Source: Bacillus pseudomycoides
Lineage (GTDB): Bacteria > Bacillota > Bacilli > Bacillales > Bacillaceae_G
DNA: 64,000 nucleotides
NCBI RefSeq assembly: GCF_002551005.1
Contig: NZ_NVOY01000004.1
Span: forward strand, 226,097 to 290,096
Direction of reading: 5' to 3'
The notes under the pieces were generated by a model. The model ran no database searches, was not told where the DNA came from, and worked only from the letters and a program-made list of their open reading frames with translations. Positions 25,154 to 34,174 of this stretch are shown one piece after another; positions within the stretch are counted from its first letter, which is position 1; every line of letters starts with the position of its first letter. The translations under genes were made by a program, and so were the position numbers.

Positions 25154-25190
25154 GCATGCATTCCAAATTGATTGGAATGCATGCCTTTTT
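25154..25190 (+). terminator. Terminator of the FNT gene
   Basis: A perfect 13-base stem GCATGCATTCCAA / TTGGAATGCATGC followed by five T. Confidence 0.9.
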
Positions 25191-25480
25191 AGTAACTTCC
25201 AACACGTTTAACAACAATAGACGAAGAAATTTCCCCAGACTCTTTTCCTTTTTGGATCCGATCTAACATATAATGTTGTCCTATCGGATCATTCGTATGA
25301 AAATGAATTTCTTCCACATGTAATCGTTCCTGACAAAATGCATCTACGAAATCCCATATTATAATCGAGCGATAAGGTATGTACCTTATTATTTCGAATG
25401 AGCTCCAGTGCTTGTTCGGCTGTCGTCGCTAGTGTAAAACCAGCTGGGCACGGTCTTTGATCATCCATATATACATTCAT
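25189..25480 (-). pseudogene. Receiver-like (cyclic-phosphate-processing type) protein, frameshifted
   Basis: The frame starts at ATG 25480 with MNVYMDDQRPCPAGF, an acidic DD and ALELIRNN...LSLDYNMG, as in small receiver-like proteins. It then runs out of frame after LDYNMG. The rest of the family sequence continues in another frame (DFVDAFCQERLHVEEIHFHT, then NDPIGQHYMLDRIQKGKESG) to a stop at 25189. The two halves abut with some residues missing, so a deletion with frameshift has probably broken the gene. Only the first 63 codons read as one piece. Confidence 0.7.
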
Positions 25481-25492
25481 CTTCCCCCTCCT

Positions 25493-26203
25493 CTACATAC
25501 TATATGTACATATTGTACCAAGTGCAATAAAAGGCGCAAAGGGAAGTGGTTCTTTATACGTCATCCGTCTAAGCGCAATAAAAATGATAAGAAAACAAAG
25601 ACCAAATAAGGATGAGAAAAAAAGTGACAACAGTATCGTTTTTGTTCCAACGACAAACCCAAGTAAAGTAAATAGTTTCACATCCCCTCCTCCGATTCCT
25701 TTTGGATAAATAGCTTGAATGAGATATAAGAGCATAAACATAAGCATTGCTGCTAACAATCCATCCCACCATAGCGATGGCTGTATAAAAAAACGTTCTA
25801 TTAGAAATAGTCCTGTAAAAAAGCATAAAATTCGATTTGGAATTACCATATAAAGAAGATCTGTAATGGAAACAATGAAAAGAAGTGATAACAGCGTCCA
25901 CACGATAATCAGCTGCTCGTTGAAACCAACAGAAACTGCCGCGAGAAGAAACAATACCCCTGCAATGCCTTCAAATAAAGGATGCAAATATGAGATTTTT
26001 ATATTACAATGCGTGCACCTTCCTTTTTGGATACAAAATGATAAAATGGGGATCAACTCTTTTAGTTGTAATACGTGGGAACAATGAGAACAATGTGAGC
26101 GTGGTTTTATAATAGAATATCCGAGCGGAATACGATAAGCAACAACGTGATAGAATGAGCCTAATATCAAACCAGTGAAAAAAGCATATACATAAAATAG
26201 CAT
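25493..26203 (-). CDS. Prepilin peptidase (A24 family, ComC-like)
   Basis: The 236-aa membrane protein starts FYVYAFFTGLILGSFYHVVA and has the zinc-binding double C-x2-C region (CSHCSH, CTHC) typical of bifunctional prepilin peptidases. The two catalytic aspartates lie in SITDLLYMVIPN and GIGGGDVKLF. It would process type IV prepilins or competence pseudopilins at the membrane. ATG 26203 follows AAAGGAG at suitable distance; the longer frame adds 15 codons without a ribosome site. No pilin gene is adjacent. Confidence 0.88.
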   Translation of the reverse strand: MLFYVYAFFTGLILGSFYHVVAYRIPLGYSIIKPRSHCSHCSHVLQLKELIPILSFCIQKGRCTHCNIKISYLHPLFEGIAGVLFLLAAVSVGFNEQLIIVWTLLSLLFIVSITDLLYMVIPNRILCFFTGLFLIERFFIQPSLWWDGLLAAMLMFMLLYLIQAIYPKGIGGGDVKLFTLLGFVVGTKTILLSLFFSSLFGLCFLIIFIALRRMTYKEPLPFAPFIALGTICTYSM

Positions 26204-26280
26204 TCCATCCTCTCCTTTCGCGCTTAGTATAACAAGAAAAGGTAACATATTGTATTTTCAAAAATGTATCTTTCTCCATA

Positions 26281-26310
26281 AAAAAACAGGCCCTTATTAG
26301 GCCTGTTTTT
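26281..26310 (-). terminator. Terminator of lutABC
   Basis: AAAAACAGGCC (26281-26291) pairs with GGCCTGTTTTT (26299-26309), with a T run on both strands; it lies five bases past the lutC stop. Confidence 0.88.
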
Positions 26311-26314
26311 CCAT

Positions 26315-27025
26315 TTATACAACAAAATAAAATGCTTTTAATGGTCCGTGTACACCAACAACTAAGTTCATTTCAATGTCAGCAGAGTTACTTGGCCCTG
26401 TAATAAAATTAATACAAGAAGCTGGTGCTTCTCCATTTTCCACACGTGTATTTAAATCACGTACCGCTTGTGTAATACGGGGCACGATTGTTTCACGTGG
26501 AATAATCGCTACATAAACAGTCGGTAAAAAGTGTAGTGAACGTCCTCTTCCTTTATGACTTTGCACAACAATTGTACCTGATTCCGCTAATGTATAATCA
26601 CTAAACGAAATTCCGATATTTGCTTTTTCCGCTAATTTCATGTTTTCTTCTTTCTTCGCTGGATCCCAAGTATTTACTTCTACGCTTTCACCTGGAAGTT
26701 CCGCTTCAAACAATTGTCCAAGTCCATACTCTTCAAAACGCTCATCTTGAGATAACATAATTGGTCCGCCGCCGTTTTCCGTGATAACGTTCTTAATTGC
26801 AGCACTTAATTCATCTCGATTCGTTTCAATAACAGTCGTATGAATGTTGTTACATTGCTTTTTAAATACTTCTAATAACTCTTCTTGTGAGTAATCATTT
26901 AACGTTTCTACATTTATATTGTTTTTCCATTCAGGGCGCTGTACCCCTTCTGTTTTGCGCTCACGTCCAAGCTGTTTTGCGATATTTTCTAAAAATGAAT
27001 CGCGGTTTTGAATCGTTCCTGCCAT
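26315..27025 (-). CDS. lutC: Lactate utilisation protein C
   Basis: The 236-aa LUD-domain protein ([40 protein letters not shown]) is the third part of the LutABC iron-sulphur complex that oxidises L-lactate to pyruvate. Its ATG overlaps the lutB stop codon by one base. Confidence 0.93.
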   Translation of the reverse strand: MAGTIQNRDSFLENIAKQLGRERKTEGVQRPEWKNNINVETLNDYSQEELLEVFKKQCNNIHTTVIETNRDELSAAIKNVITENGGGPIMLSQDERFEEYGLGQLFEAELPGESVEVNTWDPAKKEENMKLAEKANIGISFSDYTLAESGTIVVQSHKGRGRSLHFLPTVYVAIIPRETIVPRITQAVRDLNTRVENGEAPASCINFITGPSNSADIEMNLVVGVHGPLKAFYFVV

Positions 27026-28446
27026 TAGTTATTCCCGCCTTTCTTATGCTCTTTATACCAATCGCGGAATCTTTCTTTGCTTGGCGCTGGGAATTCGCGA
27101 ATTTCCGTCCAATTTTTCAGCGGTCCCACACCTTTAGAAACACGGTTTCCGGATGTGAATGGGCTCATTGCAGCTGGCGCCATTTTCGATCCCATTTTGT
27201 ATAAAGCTGCAGAAGAAGCGCCCATACTAAACATCTTCATCGCAAGTTTTTCTGCAAGCGGTGCACGTCCTTCTTTTTCCACAATTACTTGGCGATGTTT
27301 TAATAACAAGTCATGCAATGGAATTTTTACTGGACAAGCTTCTGTACATGCTCCGCATAAACTAGATGCATATGGAAGTTCTTTATAATCATCATAGCCA
27401 CCTAAAAGCGGTGTTAATACCGCACCAATTGGGCCAGGATAAATAGATCCATAAGAGTGACCACCAACATGACGATACACCGGACATACATTGATACATG
27501 CCGCACAGCGAATACATTGCAGTACTTGACGGAACTCAGAACCTAAAATTTCAGAGCGGCCATTATCTACAACAACTAAATGGAACTCTTCCGGTCCATC
27601 TATTTCGTCCTCTTGAATTGGTCCCGCAACGGTTACATAACTTGTTAATTTTTGACCAACAGCACTACGACAAAGTAAACCGACAAGAACATCAAGCTCT
27701 TCCATCGTTGGAACCATACGTTCCATACCCATTACCGCAATTTGTGTTTTCGGAATAGACATAACAAGGTCTGCGTTCCCTTCATTTGTTACTAAACAAA
27801 GAGAACCTGTGTTAGCAACCGCAAAGTTACATCCTGTTACTCCGATTTCTGCATCCATAAATTTTTCACGAAGAATTTTACGAACAAATTTCGTCATCTC
27901 ATATGGATCATCGGATTTTTCATATCCTAATTTTTCTTTAAATACATCACGAATTTGCGTTCTATTTTTATGTAGCGCTGGCGCAACAATGTGAGATGGT
28001 GGATCATTGTCTACTTGTAAAATATACTCCCCTAAGTCACTCTCAACGACTTCACAGCCGATTTCTTGAAGGGCATGGTTCATACCAATCTCTTCTGTTA
28101 CCATTGATTTTGATTTCACAACTTTTTTCGCTTGTTTCTTTTCAGCTACTTGTTTAATGTACTCAGCTGCCTCTTCTTTCGTTTTCGCAAAGAAAACATG
28201 GCCGCCTCGTTTTGATACATTTTCGCTTAGTTGCATTAAATAATAATCTAAGTTTTCTAGCGTATGCTGACGAATTTGTTCACCAAGCTCACGCCACTCT
28301 TCCCAGTTACCTAACTCCTCAGCTGCTTCTAAACGTTTTGTGTATAAACGCGTTTGTGCAGAGGATACTGCCCCGCGCATAAACGAATCTTGAAGATTTT
28401 CCCCGACACGATCATTAAATTTTTTATCACTTGTTTTCATAGACAT
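27025..28446 (-). CDS. lutB: Lactate utilisation iron-sulphur protein B
   Basis: The 473-aa protein has an N-terminal LUD-type domain and a C-terminal ferredoxin-like region with two 4Fe-4S motifs: [16 protein letters not shown] (about 310-325) and [16 protein letters not shown] (about 360-375). LutB carries electrons within LutABC. ATG 28446 follows GGGGGAAG at ten bases. It lies 18 bases after lutA. Confidence 0.94.
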   Translation of the reverse strand: MSMKTSDKKFNDRVGENLQDSFMRGAVSSAQTRLYTKRLEAAEELGNWEEWRELGEQIRQHTLENLDYYLMQLSENVSKRGGHVFFAKTKEEAAEYIKQVAEKKQAKKVVKSKSMVTEEIGMNHALQEIGCEVVESDLGEYILQVDNDPPSHIVAPALHKNRTQIRDVFKEKLGYEKSDDPYEMTKFVRKILREKFMDAEIGVTGCNFAVANTGSLCLVTNEGNADLVMSIPKTQIAVMGMERMVPTMEELDVLVGLLCRSAVGQKLTSYVTVAGPIQEDEIDGPEEFHLVVVDNGRSEILGSEFRQVLQCIRCAACINVCPVYRHVGGHSYGSIYPGPIGAVLTPLLGGYDDYKELPYASSLCGACTEACPVKIPLHDLLLKHRQVIVEKEGRAPLAEKLAMKMFSMGASSAALYKMGSKMAPAAMSPFTSGNRVSKGVGPLKNWTEIREFPAPSKERFRDWYKEHKKGGNN

Positions 28447-28464
28447 AGCTTACTTCCCCCTTCA

Positions 28465-29181
28465 TCAGCGGCTATTCAATACTTCAGCAATATGCATTAC
28501 TTTCACATTTTTTCCTAAGCGCTCGATACGTCCGCCAATGTTTAACAAACACCCACAATCTGCTCCAATTAAATAATCAGCACCTGTTTCCATAACACTA
28601 TCAACTTTTTCATCTACCATCTGTTCAGAAATTGGCGTCATTTTTACCGAGAACGTTCCGCCAAAACCACAACAATTTTGTACATTTGGCAGTTCTCTCA
28701 CTTCTAAGCCCTTCACATTTGATAATAAAATACCTGGAGCTTCTTTTACTCCTAGTATACGCGTCATGTGACAAGATTTATGGACCGTTGCTACACCATC
28801 CAAACGAGCACCAACGTCAGTAACTTTTAACACATCAACAATAAATTGTGTCAATTCATATGTTTTTTCAGCTACTTTTTGCGCACGCGGTGCCCATTCT
28901 GGATCATCTTTAAATACATGTGGATACTCGTGAAACATTGTCGCACAAGAACCCGAAGGTGTAACGATATACTCAGCATTTTCAAATGTGCTAATCATAT
29001 GCTTCATTGCTTCTTTTGCCGCTTCTACATGGCCGCTATTGTAAGCAGGCTGCCCACAACAAACTTGTGCTTCCGGAAATTCAATTTCACAACCTAATCG
29101 CTCTAAAATTTCAACCGTCGCTTTGCCGACATTTGTTTCAAACATATCGACTAAGCATGTAACAAACAATGTAACTTTCAT
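28465..29181 (-). CDS. lutA: Lactate utilisation protein A (CCG-domain)
   Basis: The 238-aa protein has two CCG domains with the cysteine motifs C-C-G-Q-P-A-Y (about 44-50) and [12 protein letters not shown], as in glycolate and lactate oxidase iron-sulphur subunits. ATG 29181 follows GAGGGGGA; the in-frame codons upstream contain that site. It is first in lutA-lutB-lutC, with lutR upstream on the same strand. Confidence 0.94.
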   Translation of the reverse strand: MKVTLFVTCLVDMFETNVGKATVEILERLGCEIEFPEAQVCCGQPAYNSGHVEAAKEAMKHMISTFENAEYIVTPSGSCATMFHEYPHVFKDDPEWAPRAQKVAEKTYELTQFIVDVLKVTDVGARLDGVATVHKSCHMTRILGVKEAPGILLSNVKGLEVRELPNVQNCCGFGGTFSVKMTPISEQMVDEKVDSVMETGADYLIGADCGCLLNIGGRIERLGKNVKVMHIAEVLNSR

Positions 29182-29223
29182 ATTATAGTTCCCCCTCATT
29201 TCAACTCAGCCAACATTCATATG

Positions 29224-29236
29224 GTCATCAGATGAC
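29224..29236 (-). promoter_or_regulatory. Likely LutR operator
   Basis: The perfect palindrome GTCATC-A-GATGAC, 43 bases before the lutA start, has the size and half-site spacing of a FadR/GntR-family operator. LutR, encoded immediately upstream, is the obvious candidate. Confidence 0.6.
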
Positions 29237-29285
29237 TTGTTAAAAAAGAAAGAAGTGAGACATGAACTGTTCCAATTCTTCCTTT

Positions 29286-29299
29286 AGAAAACGTTTTCT
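29286..29299 (-). promoter_or_regulatory. cre-like palindrome upstream of lutA
   Basis: The perfect palindrome AGAAAACGTTTTCT resembles a catabolite-response element but differs at the outer TG/CA positions. Confidence 0.4.
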
Positions 29300-29347
29300 T
29301 ATACTTTCTCTATTTTATCAAATACATAAAGTTTTAAAAGCATAAAA

Positions 29348-30067
29348 TTACGAATTTGTTTCTTCAATACCTGTGACCATACATTCTACTTTCGTTAGGT
29401 GATCTTGCATCGCTTGCTGCGCTGCTGCAACATCATTCTCTAACACTGCTTCATAAATTTTCCGATGCTCTTCTACAAGTCGTTCTGCTGTTGTTTGTTC
29501 ACCATATAAAATAATTCGTCTTGTTTCACCGATTGCTTCAGCAATCATTTCAGAGACATGGTTCATTAACTCTAACAAAATATTGTTATGTGAAGCTTCT
29601 GCAATTGCCATATGGAAATGAAAATCTGCTTTTTCACCAGCTTGTTCATCTCCGACTCCTTTTTGCATCTCATCTAACCAACGCTGCATATTGTGTAAGT
29701 TTTCTTCTGTGCGTTTTACTGCTGCTGCACCAACCGCTCCTACTTCAAGCACTTTTCGCACTTCCAATAAATTTACAATATCCTCTTGTTTCATTAGCAA
29801 CGTTGTATTTAGTGACGATGTTAAAGCAGAGGCATTAAAATTCTTCACATACGTACCTTCACCTTGTTTCATCTCAATTAAGCCCATTGCTCGCAATGCG
29901 CTTAACGCTTCGCGCACAGCAGATCTGCCAACTTGAAACTGCTCTGCCAATTGATGAACAGGAAGAAGTTTGTCACCAGGCTTTAATGTACCATTTTTAA
30001 TCATTCCTAAAATGGCTTCCGATACTTCTTCGTAAATTTTTTTTGGTTTAATAGATTTGTATTCCAG
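29348..30067 (-). CDS. lutR: LutR, FadR-type GntR regulator (CTG start)
   Basis: The protein has an N-terminal GntR winged helix (LAEQFQVGRSAVREALSALR, MGLIEMKQGEGTYV) and an FCD ligand domain with its metal histidines (ADFHFHMAIAEASHN, AMQDHL). In Bacillus LutR represses lutABC and is released by lactate. The open frame reaches an ATG at 30091 that has no ribosome site. GAGGTGAT, an eight-base match to the 16S anti-Shine-Dalgarno, lies just upstream of CTG 30067. That start gives MEYKSIKPKKIYEEVSE, the usual N-terminus. Confidence 0.88.
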   Translation of the reverse strand: MEYKSIKPKKIYEEVSEAILGMIKNGTLKPGDKLLPVHQLAEQFQVGRSAVREALSALRAMGLIEMKQGEGTYVKNFNASALTSSLNTTLLMKQEDIVNLLEVRKVLEVGAVGAAAVKRTEENLHNMQRWLDEMQKGVGDEQAGEKADFHFHMAIAEASHNNILLELMNHVSEMIAEAIGETRRIILYGEQTTAERLVEEHRKIYEAVLENDVAAAQQAMQDHLTKVECMVTGIEETNS

Positions 30068-30110
30068 TTGTATCACCTCAGTATCATCCAAACAACAATG
30101 ACAACAATTT

Positions 30111-30200
30111 ATTCCGCGCTAGCGGACAGTAAAGCTCTCACCTCAAGATTCTGAGAAGTAAAAAAAGATAGGCAAGAGATACCTAAAGTTTCACTTTATA
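30111..30200 (-). repeat. Partial copy of the 5.45-kb structured repeat
   Basis: Read on the minus strand it begins TATAAAGTGAAACTTTA and contains TTGAGGTGAGAGCTTTACTG and TCCGCTAGCGCGGAA, the same order as in the 5451-5653 element. The inner hairpin and the far terminal repeat are missing. It lies between lutR and the histidine kinase gene. Confidence 0.6.
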
Positions 30201-30328
30201 CAGAAAATAGCATCCCTATCTATTTTAGAACTAAACGCACAGAAGTACAAACATTTTGTTCATAAAATAGACAAAAAAAAGTTATCTCACTACTTCAAGA
30301 AAGGAAAAGCCATATCTCTTCATTATGA

Positions 30329-31717
30329 TTATGAAGAAATAACCGGTAGATAAATCAAAATCGTCGTTCCTTTTCCTTCTTCACTTTCAATTTGCCACGT
30401 TCCATCGTGAATGTGCACAATTTGTTTTACAATCGCAAGTCCAAGCCCCGTTCCACCGTTGTGACGACTTCTCGCTTTATCCACTCGGTAAAAACGTTCT
30501 CCTAACTTTTCGAGATGTTCAGCGCCAATGCCAATCCCAGTATCTTTCATTTGTAATTTACATTGCCCTGCTTGTTGTTCTAATTGGACATGTATCGTCC
30601 CATTCTCACCTGTGTAGCGAATCGCATTATCTATGATATTATGAAGCACTTGTTGCATCCTATCTTCATCAATGTTGACAATGACATCTGGATCAAGAGT
30701 TGTCCGCAATGAAATTTGTTTTTCTGTCACTTGTAATTCATATGTCTCTAGTACATCTTCAATTAACTGTCCAAATACAATAGGCTGCTTTTTAAGAGGA
30801 AAACGTTCTCCTTCAAGCTGCGCTAAATCTAATAAATCATGAACAAGACGTTGCATGCGTCCTGCTTCTTTATGAACAAGCCCGGTAAATTTTAACTGTT
30901 GCTCTCCTTTTGCTACGCCGTCAATAATGGCTTCGCTATATCCTTTAATATAACTAAGAGGGGTTCGCAGTTCATGTGACACATTTGCTAAAAATTCTTT
31001 TCGCTGCACATCCTCTTCTTCTAGTGAACTTGCCATCTTATTAAATGCTTTACCAAGCCGACCAATTTCATCTTCTGATGAAATTGTAATTCGCTGCGAA
31101 AAATCTCCTTTTGCCATATGATTCGCAACCCGCTCCATTTGTGAAAGAGGCTTTGTAATGGCAATGACAATCTTTCGGCCAATCCATACAGTTAACACAA
31201 TCATGACAAGAGCAAGAGGTGCTAAAATAAGTCCCATTTCATAAATTAAATCTTTAATGCTCTTTAAAGGAATATAAGAATATACAATACCGATTAACTT
31301 TTTATTGTCTAGTACAGGAATAACAACACCCATAATGTTACGCTGAAAATGCTCTTCATATCCCATCTTTGTAATCGTCTTTCCTTCTAACAATGATTGC
31401 CGGTCATCCTCGCTAATAATTGAATTGTAATGAACATCAAATGGAAGACATGCACTTAAATCGCGCGGATTATTCACAAACAATACATCAGCACTCGCAA
31501 TTTTATCGAATGATTTTACTCTTTCCTCAAATACATCTATAGGTTCATCTGCTCTATATTGCGCTACAAGACGGTTTCCCTCTGCTTTTAATGTGTCTTC
31601 AATATTTTGGACATATAATTTTTCATACGAATATAATGAAACAAAATATAAAAACGAAACTGTTATACAAACCGCACACGCAATGGTAAGCCATAACTTT
31701 TGTACCATCGTAAACAT
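30329..31717 (-). CDS. Sensor histidine kinase (HAMP, two-component)
   Basis: The 462-aa protein has two membrane helices (about 9-28 and 163-183) bracketing an extracellular sensor of about 130 residues. A HAMP linker (ITKPLSQMERVANHMAKGDF), a HisKA domain with H248 (NVSHELRTPLSYIKGY) and an HATPase with DNAIRYTGENG, DTGIGI and GTGLGLAI follow. It is the partner of the OmpR-type regulator just upstream, whose stop codon lies one base before its ATG 31717 in the GAGGTG ribosome site. The signal is unknown; an associated lipoprotein heads the operon. Confidence 0.9.
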   Translation of the reverse strand: MFTMVQKLWLTIACAVCITVSFLYFVSLYSYEKLYVQNIEDTLKAEGNRLVAQYRADEPIDVFEERVKSFDKIASADVLFVNNPRDLSACLPFDVHYNSIISEDDRQSLLEGKTITKMGYEEHFQRNIMGVVIPVLDNKKLIGIVYSYIPLKSIKDLIYEMGLILAPLALVMIVLTVWIGRKIVIAITKPLSQMERVANHMAKGDFSQRITISSEDEIGRLGKAFNKMASSLEEEDVQRKEFLANVSHELRTPLSYIKGYSEAIIDGVAKGEQQLKFTGLVHKEAGRMQRLVHDLLDLAQLEGERFPLKKQPIVFGQLIEDVLETYELQVTEKQISLRTTLDPDVIVNIDEDRMQQVLHNIIDNAIRYTGENGTIHVQLEQQAGQCKLQMKDTGIGIGAEHLEKLGERFYRVDKARSRHNGGTGLGLAIVKQIVHIHDGTWQIESEEGKGTTILIYLPVISS

Positions 31718-31718
31718 C

Positions 31719-32390
31719 TTACACCTCAAATTTATAGCCTACGCCCCAAACAGTTTGAATGCAATTCCCACGTTCTCCAAGCTTTAAGCGCATTGTTTTC
31801 ACATGCGTATCAACTGTTCGAGTGCTGCCGGCGTAATCATATCCCCAAACTTTTTCGAGCAACTGCTCCCGGCTAAATACTTGGCCGCTATATTGACAAA
31901 GAAAATAAAGTAAATCAAATTCTTTCACAGTTAATGAAATACCTTCCCCATCTATTTCAACGCGGCGACTTTTCTCATTAATAACAACTGGTCCAAATTC
32001 TATTTCCTCTTGTTCTTCATATTTCGTATATCTCCTTAACACTGCTTCCATACGTGCAATTAATTCTCCTGGACTAAATGGTTTAACAATATAATCATCT
32101 GCCCCTGTACGCAATCCATTTACACGATTCCATTCTTCTCCTTTTGCTGTCAAAAAGATAATCGGAATATCGGATGTTTTTCGAATTTCTTTGCAAACAG
32201 TAATCCCATCCATTTCTGGCATCATGATATCCAAAATAACAAAATCAAAGTTGTCTATTTCAAGCATGTGCAACGCCTGTTTTCCATTTTCAGCTTCTTT
32301 CCACTCATAACCGAAGTTGTCCAAATACATACCGACAAGCTGTCTCATATCACTTTCATCATCAACAAGTAGTACTTTATGCTTACTCAT
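31719..32390 (-). CDS. OmpR-family response regulator
   Basis: The 223-aa protein has a receiver domain with the acidic pair DDE near residue 10, phospho-acceptor D54 (VILDIMMPEMDG) and K in FLTAKGEE. A winged-helix DNA-binding domain follows (SLTVKEFDLLYFLCQYSGQV, STRTVDTHVKTMRLKL). It overlaps the lipoprotein gene by four bases (ATGA) and leads directly into its kinase gene. Confidence 0.93.
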   Translation of the reverse strand: MSKHKVLLVDDESDMRQLVGMYLDNFGYEWKEAENGKQALHMLEIDNFDFVILDIMMPEMDGITVCKEIRKTSDIPIIFLTAKGEEWNRVNGLRTGADDYIVKPFSPGELIARMEAVLRRYTKYEEQEEIEFGPVVINEKSRRVEIDGEGISLTVKEFDLLYFLCQYSGQVFSREQLLEKVWGYDYAGSTRTVDTHVKTMRLKLGERGNCIQTVWGVGYKFEV

Positions 32391-33358
32391 TTCTTCTCCC
32401 CTACTCTTTGTGTAAATTGAAATGGACCTTTCCCAACGGAAATTGTCTGTTTTATTTTCATTTCATTTAAATCTAAAACATACACTTCATCGCTATCATA
32501 GCTTGCAACATACCCTTCACTACCAATTTGCCAAAATGCAAATGGATTCGAGCCCACTTCTAGCGATCCTACTTCTTTATATGTTTTCCAATCAAACTTT
32601 CTCAGCGTGTTCGACCCGTGACTAAGTACATAAATAAATCGTTGATCTGTAGACAGACTGACCGGCATAAATGGTGCATGTAACGATTGTAACATCTGCC
32701 CATCTTGTACAGAATACTCGAGCACCTTTTCATTTACTTGTTTCCCGTCACCATGCCCGCCAATAAATATGTTCTTTCCATCTTCGCTAAGAAAAGCACC
32801 TGTTGAAGCTGGTGGAATCATAAAAGAGTTCACAACCTTCTTTTGTTTCACATCAATACTAGACAATTTCGTATCATAAAAATTAAGAACATATAACATA
32901 TCATGATGTTGAACCATCGTCAGCGGGCCCTTTCCAACCGAAATGCTCTCTGATTCTTTTCCATCTGTTGTAAACACACGAATCTTTTGCTGATTTTGAT
33001 CCGCCGCAAATAACTCTTTTCCATTTTCAGATAATAAGATATTGGCTATGCCTTTTCCTGTATTCCATTTTTCAAGTTGCTTTCCATCTTTCAAAGAATA
33101 TACATATATATACTCAAGCTGTTTTCCATATACAAGTAGACGATTCTTATCTGGTAACAACGTTGTTCCCGTAATTGTTTCATTTAAATGCCACGTTGTA
33201 ATTGTTTTTTTCGTATCCGTATCAATAAAACTAATACTTCCTTCTTTTATATTTGTTGTTATAAGAAGAGGTTTTTTCGGATCAATAGATTGATACGTCC
33301 CTCCCCTGCACCCTGTAAGTAATAGTACGATACAAAGTGAAATAAGCCACCTTTTCAA
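32387..33358 (-). CDS. Beta-propeller lipoprotein (YncE-like) heading a two-component operon
   Basis: The 323-aa protein starts at TTG 33358, eight bases from GGAGG, giving MKRWLISLCIVLLLTGC with a lipobox and Cys17. The mature part is made of YncE/WD-like blades of about 40 residues (ISFIDTDTKKTITTWHL; VYVLDLNEMKIKQTISVGKG; ISVGKGPLTMVQ). It would be anchored outside the membrane. Sharing an operon with the regulator and kinase, it may sense or modulate the same signal; that role is inferred from linkage. The ATG at 33406 lacks a ribosome site. Confidence 0.82.
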   Translation of the reverse strand: MKRWLISLCIVLLLTGCRGGTYQSIDPKKPLLITTNIKEGSISFIDTDTKKTITTWHLNETITGTTLLPDKNRLLVYGKQLEYIYVYSLKDGKQLEKWNTGKGIANILLSENGKELFAADQNQQKIRVFTTDGKESESISVGKGPLTMVQHHDMLYVLNFYDTKLSSIDVKQKKVVNSFMIPPASTGAFLSEDGKNIFIGGHGDGKQVNEKVLEYSVQDGQMLQSLHAPFMPVSLSTDQRFIYVLSHGSNTLRKFDWKTYKEVGSLEVGSNPFAFWQIGSEGYVASYDSDEVYVLDLNEMKIKQTISVGKGPFQFTQRVGEKK

Positions 33359-33475
33359 AAGATTACCTCCATTATGGACAGTTTCGTTATACTTGTAAAA
33401 TAGCAAATAATTGTGAGGAAAGTGTGAAATCTTTTTTCTTACTATATAATATATAAATGGAAATTAAAAACCAGC

Positions 33476-33605
33476 TTTTTTAGGTGGACGAAAGCATCTG
33501 GCCATGCATGGATGAAAACAAAGATAGAAAGCAAGAGCGGATCATGTTTTGCTTACATAGCAGCGACCTCTATGTTGAAACATTAAAATGGATTTATATA
33601 GTGAA
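33476..33605 (+). repeat. bcr1-like dispersed repeat, copy 3
   Basis: The blocks TTTAGGTGGACGAAAGCATC, TGGCCATGCATGGATG, CATAGCAGCGACCTCTATG and AACATTAAAATGGATTTATA match copies 1 and 2 in the same order. No reading frame is conserved. Confidence 0.55.
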
Positions 33606-33675
33606 TGTTCGAGGTATGTGGTTGCTGTATATGAAACTTTGTATTGAACGTGAAGTGTTTTAACACGGGGGACAC

Positions 33676-33732
33676 ATGAAACGGCACAATAAAAAAATAG
33701 TTCCTTCCTTAATGAAATGGAACACCTCTTAA
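33676..33732 (+). CDS. Possible 18-aa peptide ORF
   Basis: ATG 33676 follows CGGGGGA at a good distance and opens an 18-codon basic frame (MKRHNKKIVPSLMKWNTS) that ends nine bases before a strong terminator. The ribosome site and terminator suggest a short transcript; the peptide is unproven. Confidence 0.3.
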   Translation: MKRHNKKIVPSLMKWNTS

Positions 33733-33740
33733 CATGAAAA

Positions 33741-33782
33741 ACGGACGTACCTTTCTCAATTAAAGGTACGCCCGTCTTTTTT
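33741..33782 (+). terminator. Strong terminator with no large gene before it
   Basis: ACGGACGTACCTTT (33741-33754) pairs with AAAGGTACGCCCGT (33762-33775), one mismatch, followed by six T. It implies a short plus-strand transcript from the 33.4-33.7 kb gap. Confidence 0.8.
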
Positions 33783-33806
33783 ATAGTCTACAACATTAAA
33801 AATATG

Positions 33807-33902
33807 TTACTGTATAATAAAAAAGAACGACAAAAAGATTACAATTGCGTTAAAAACAATCCATAATATTCCTCTGTTTTCTCCTATAAACGCTAGTGTT
33901 AT
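33807..33902 (-). CDS. Possible 31-aa membrane peptide with ATA start
   Basis: AAAGGAGGG lies seven bases before an ATA codon that opens a 31-codon frame: a short polar start (TLAFIGENRG) and one hydrophobic helix (ILWIVFNAIVIFLSFFFIIQ). No ATG, GTG or TTG lies in frame near the site. Either ATA is used, or a former start codon has mutated. Confidence 0.35.
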   Translation of the reverse strand: MTLAFIGENRGILWIVFNAIVIFLSFFFIIQ

Positions 33903-34174
33903 CCTATTTCCCTCCTTTCAATATAGAAAATATAGTAAATTATTGCTGTTACTCTTCCTCTATTAAAATATTAACTATCCCTTATGACATCTAATATTTC
34001 GTTATTTTGTTCCCTTTGAGTAGTTAGGATAAAAAAGGAAATCTTGTAACCTATGAATTTTTTTCCAACTTTTTTCCGACAAAATCTGTGCTACGATGAG
34101 TGTGTCAATCAAACAGGCAGGCAAAAACAAATCTGTTTGATCATAAATCTATACTTACATGGGGGACAACTATA

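Larger units (their letters stand above)
33606..34174. other. Gene-poor stretch before the CAP gene
   Basis: No gene longer than 31 codons is convincing here. It holds an 18-codon ORF with a ribosome site (33676-33732), a strong hairpin (33741-33782), a 31-codon hydrophobic ORF on the minus strand (33807-33902), and AT-rich promoter sequence for the secreted CAP protein. Confidence 0.6.
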
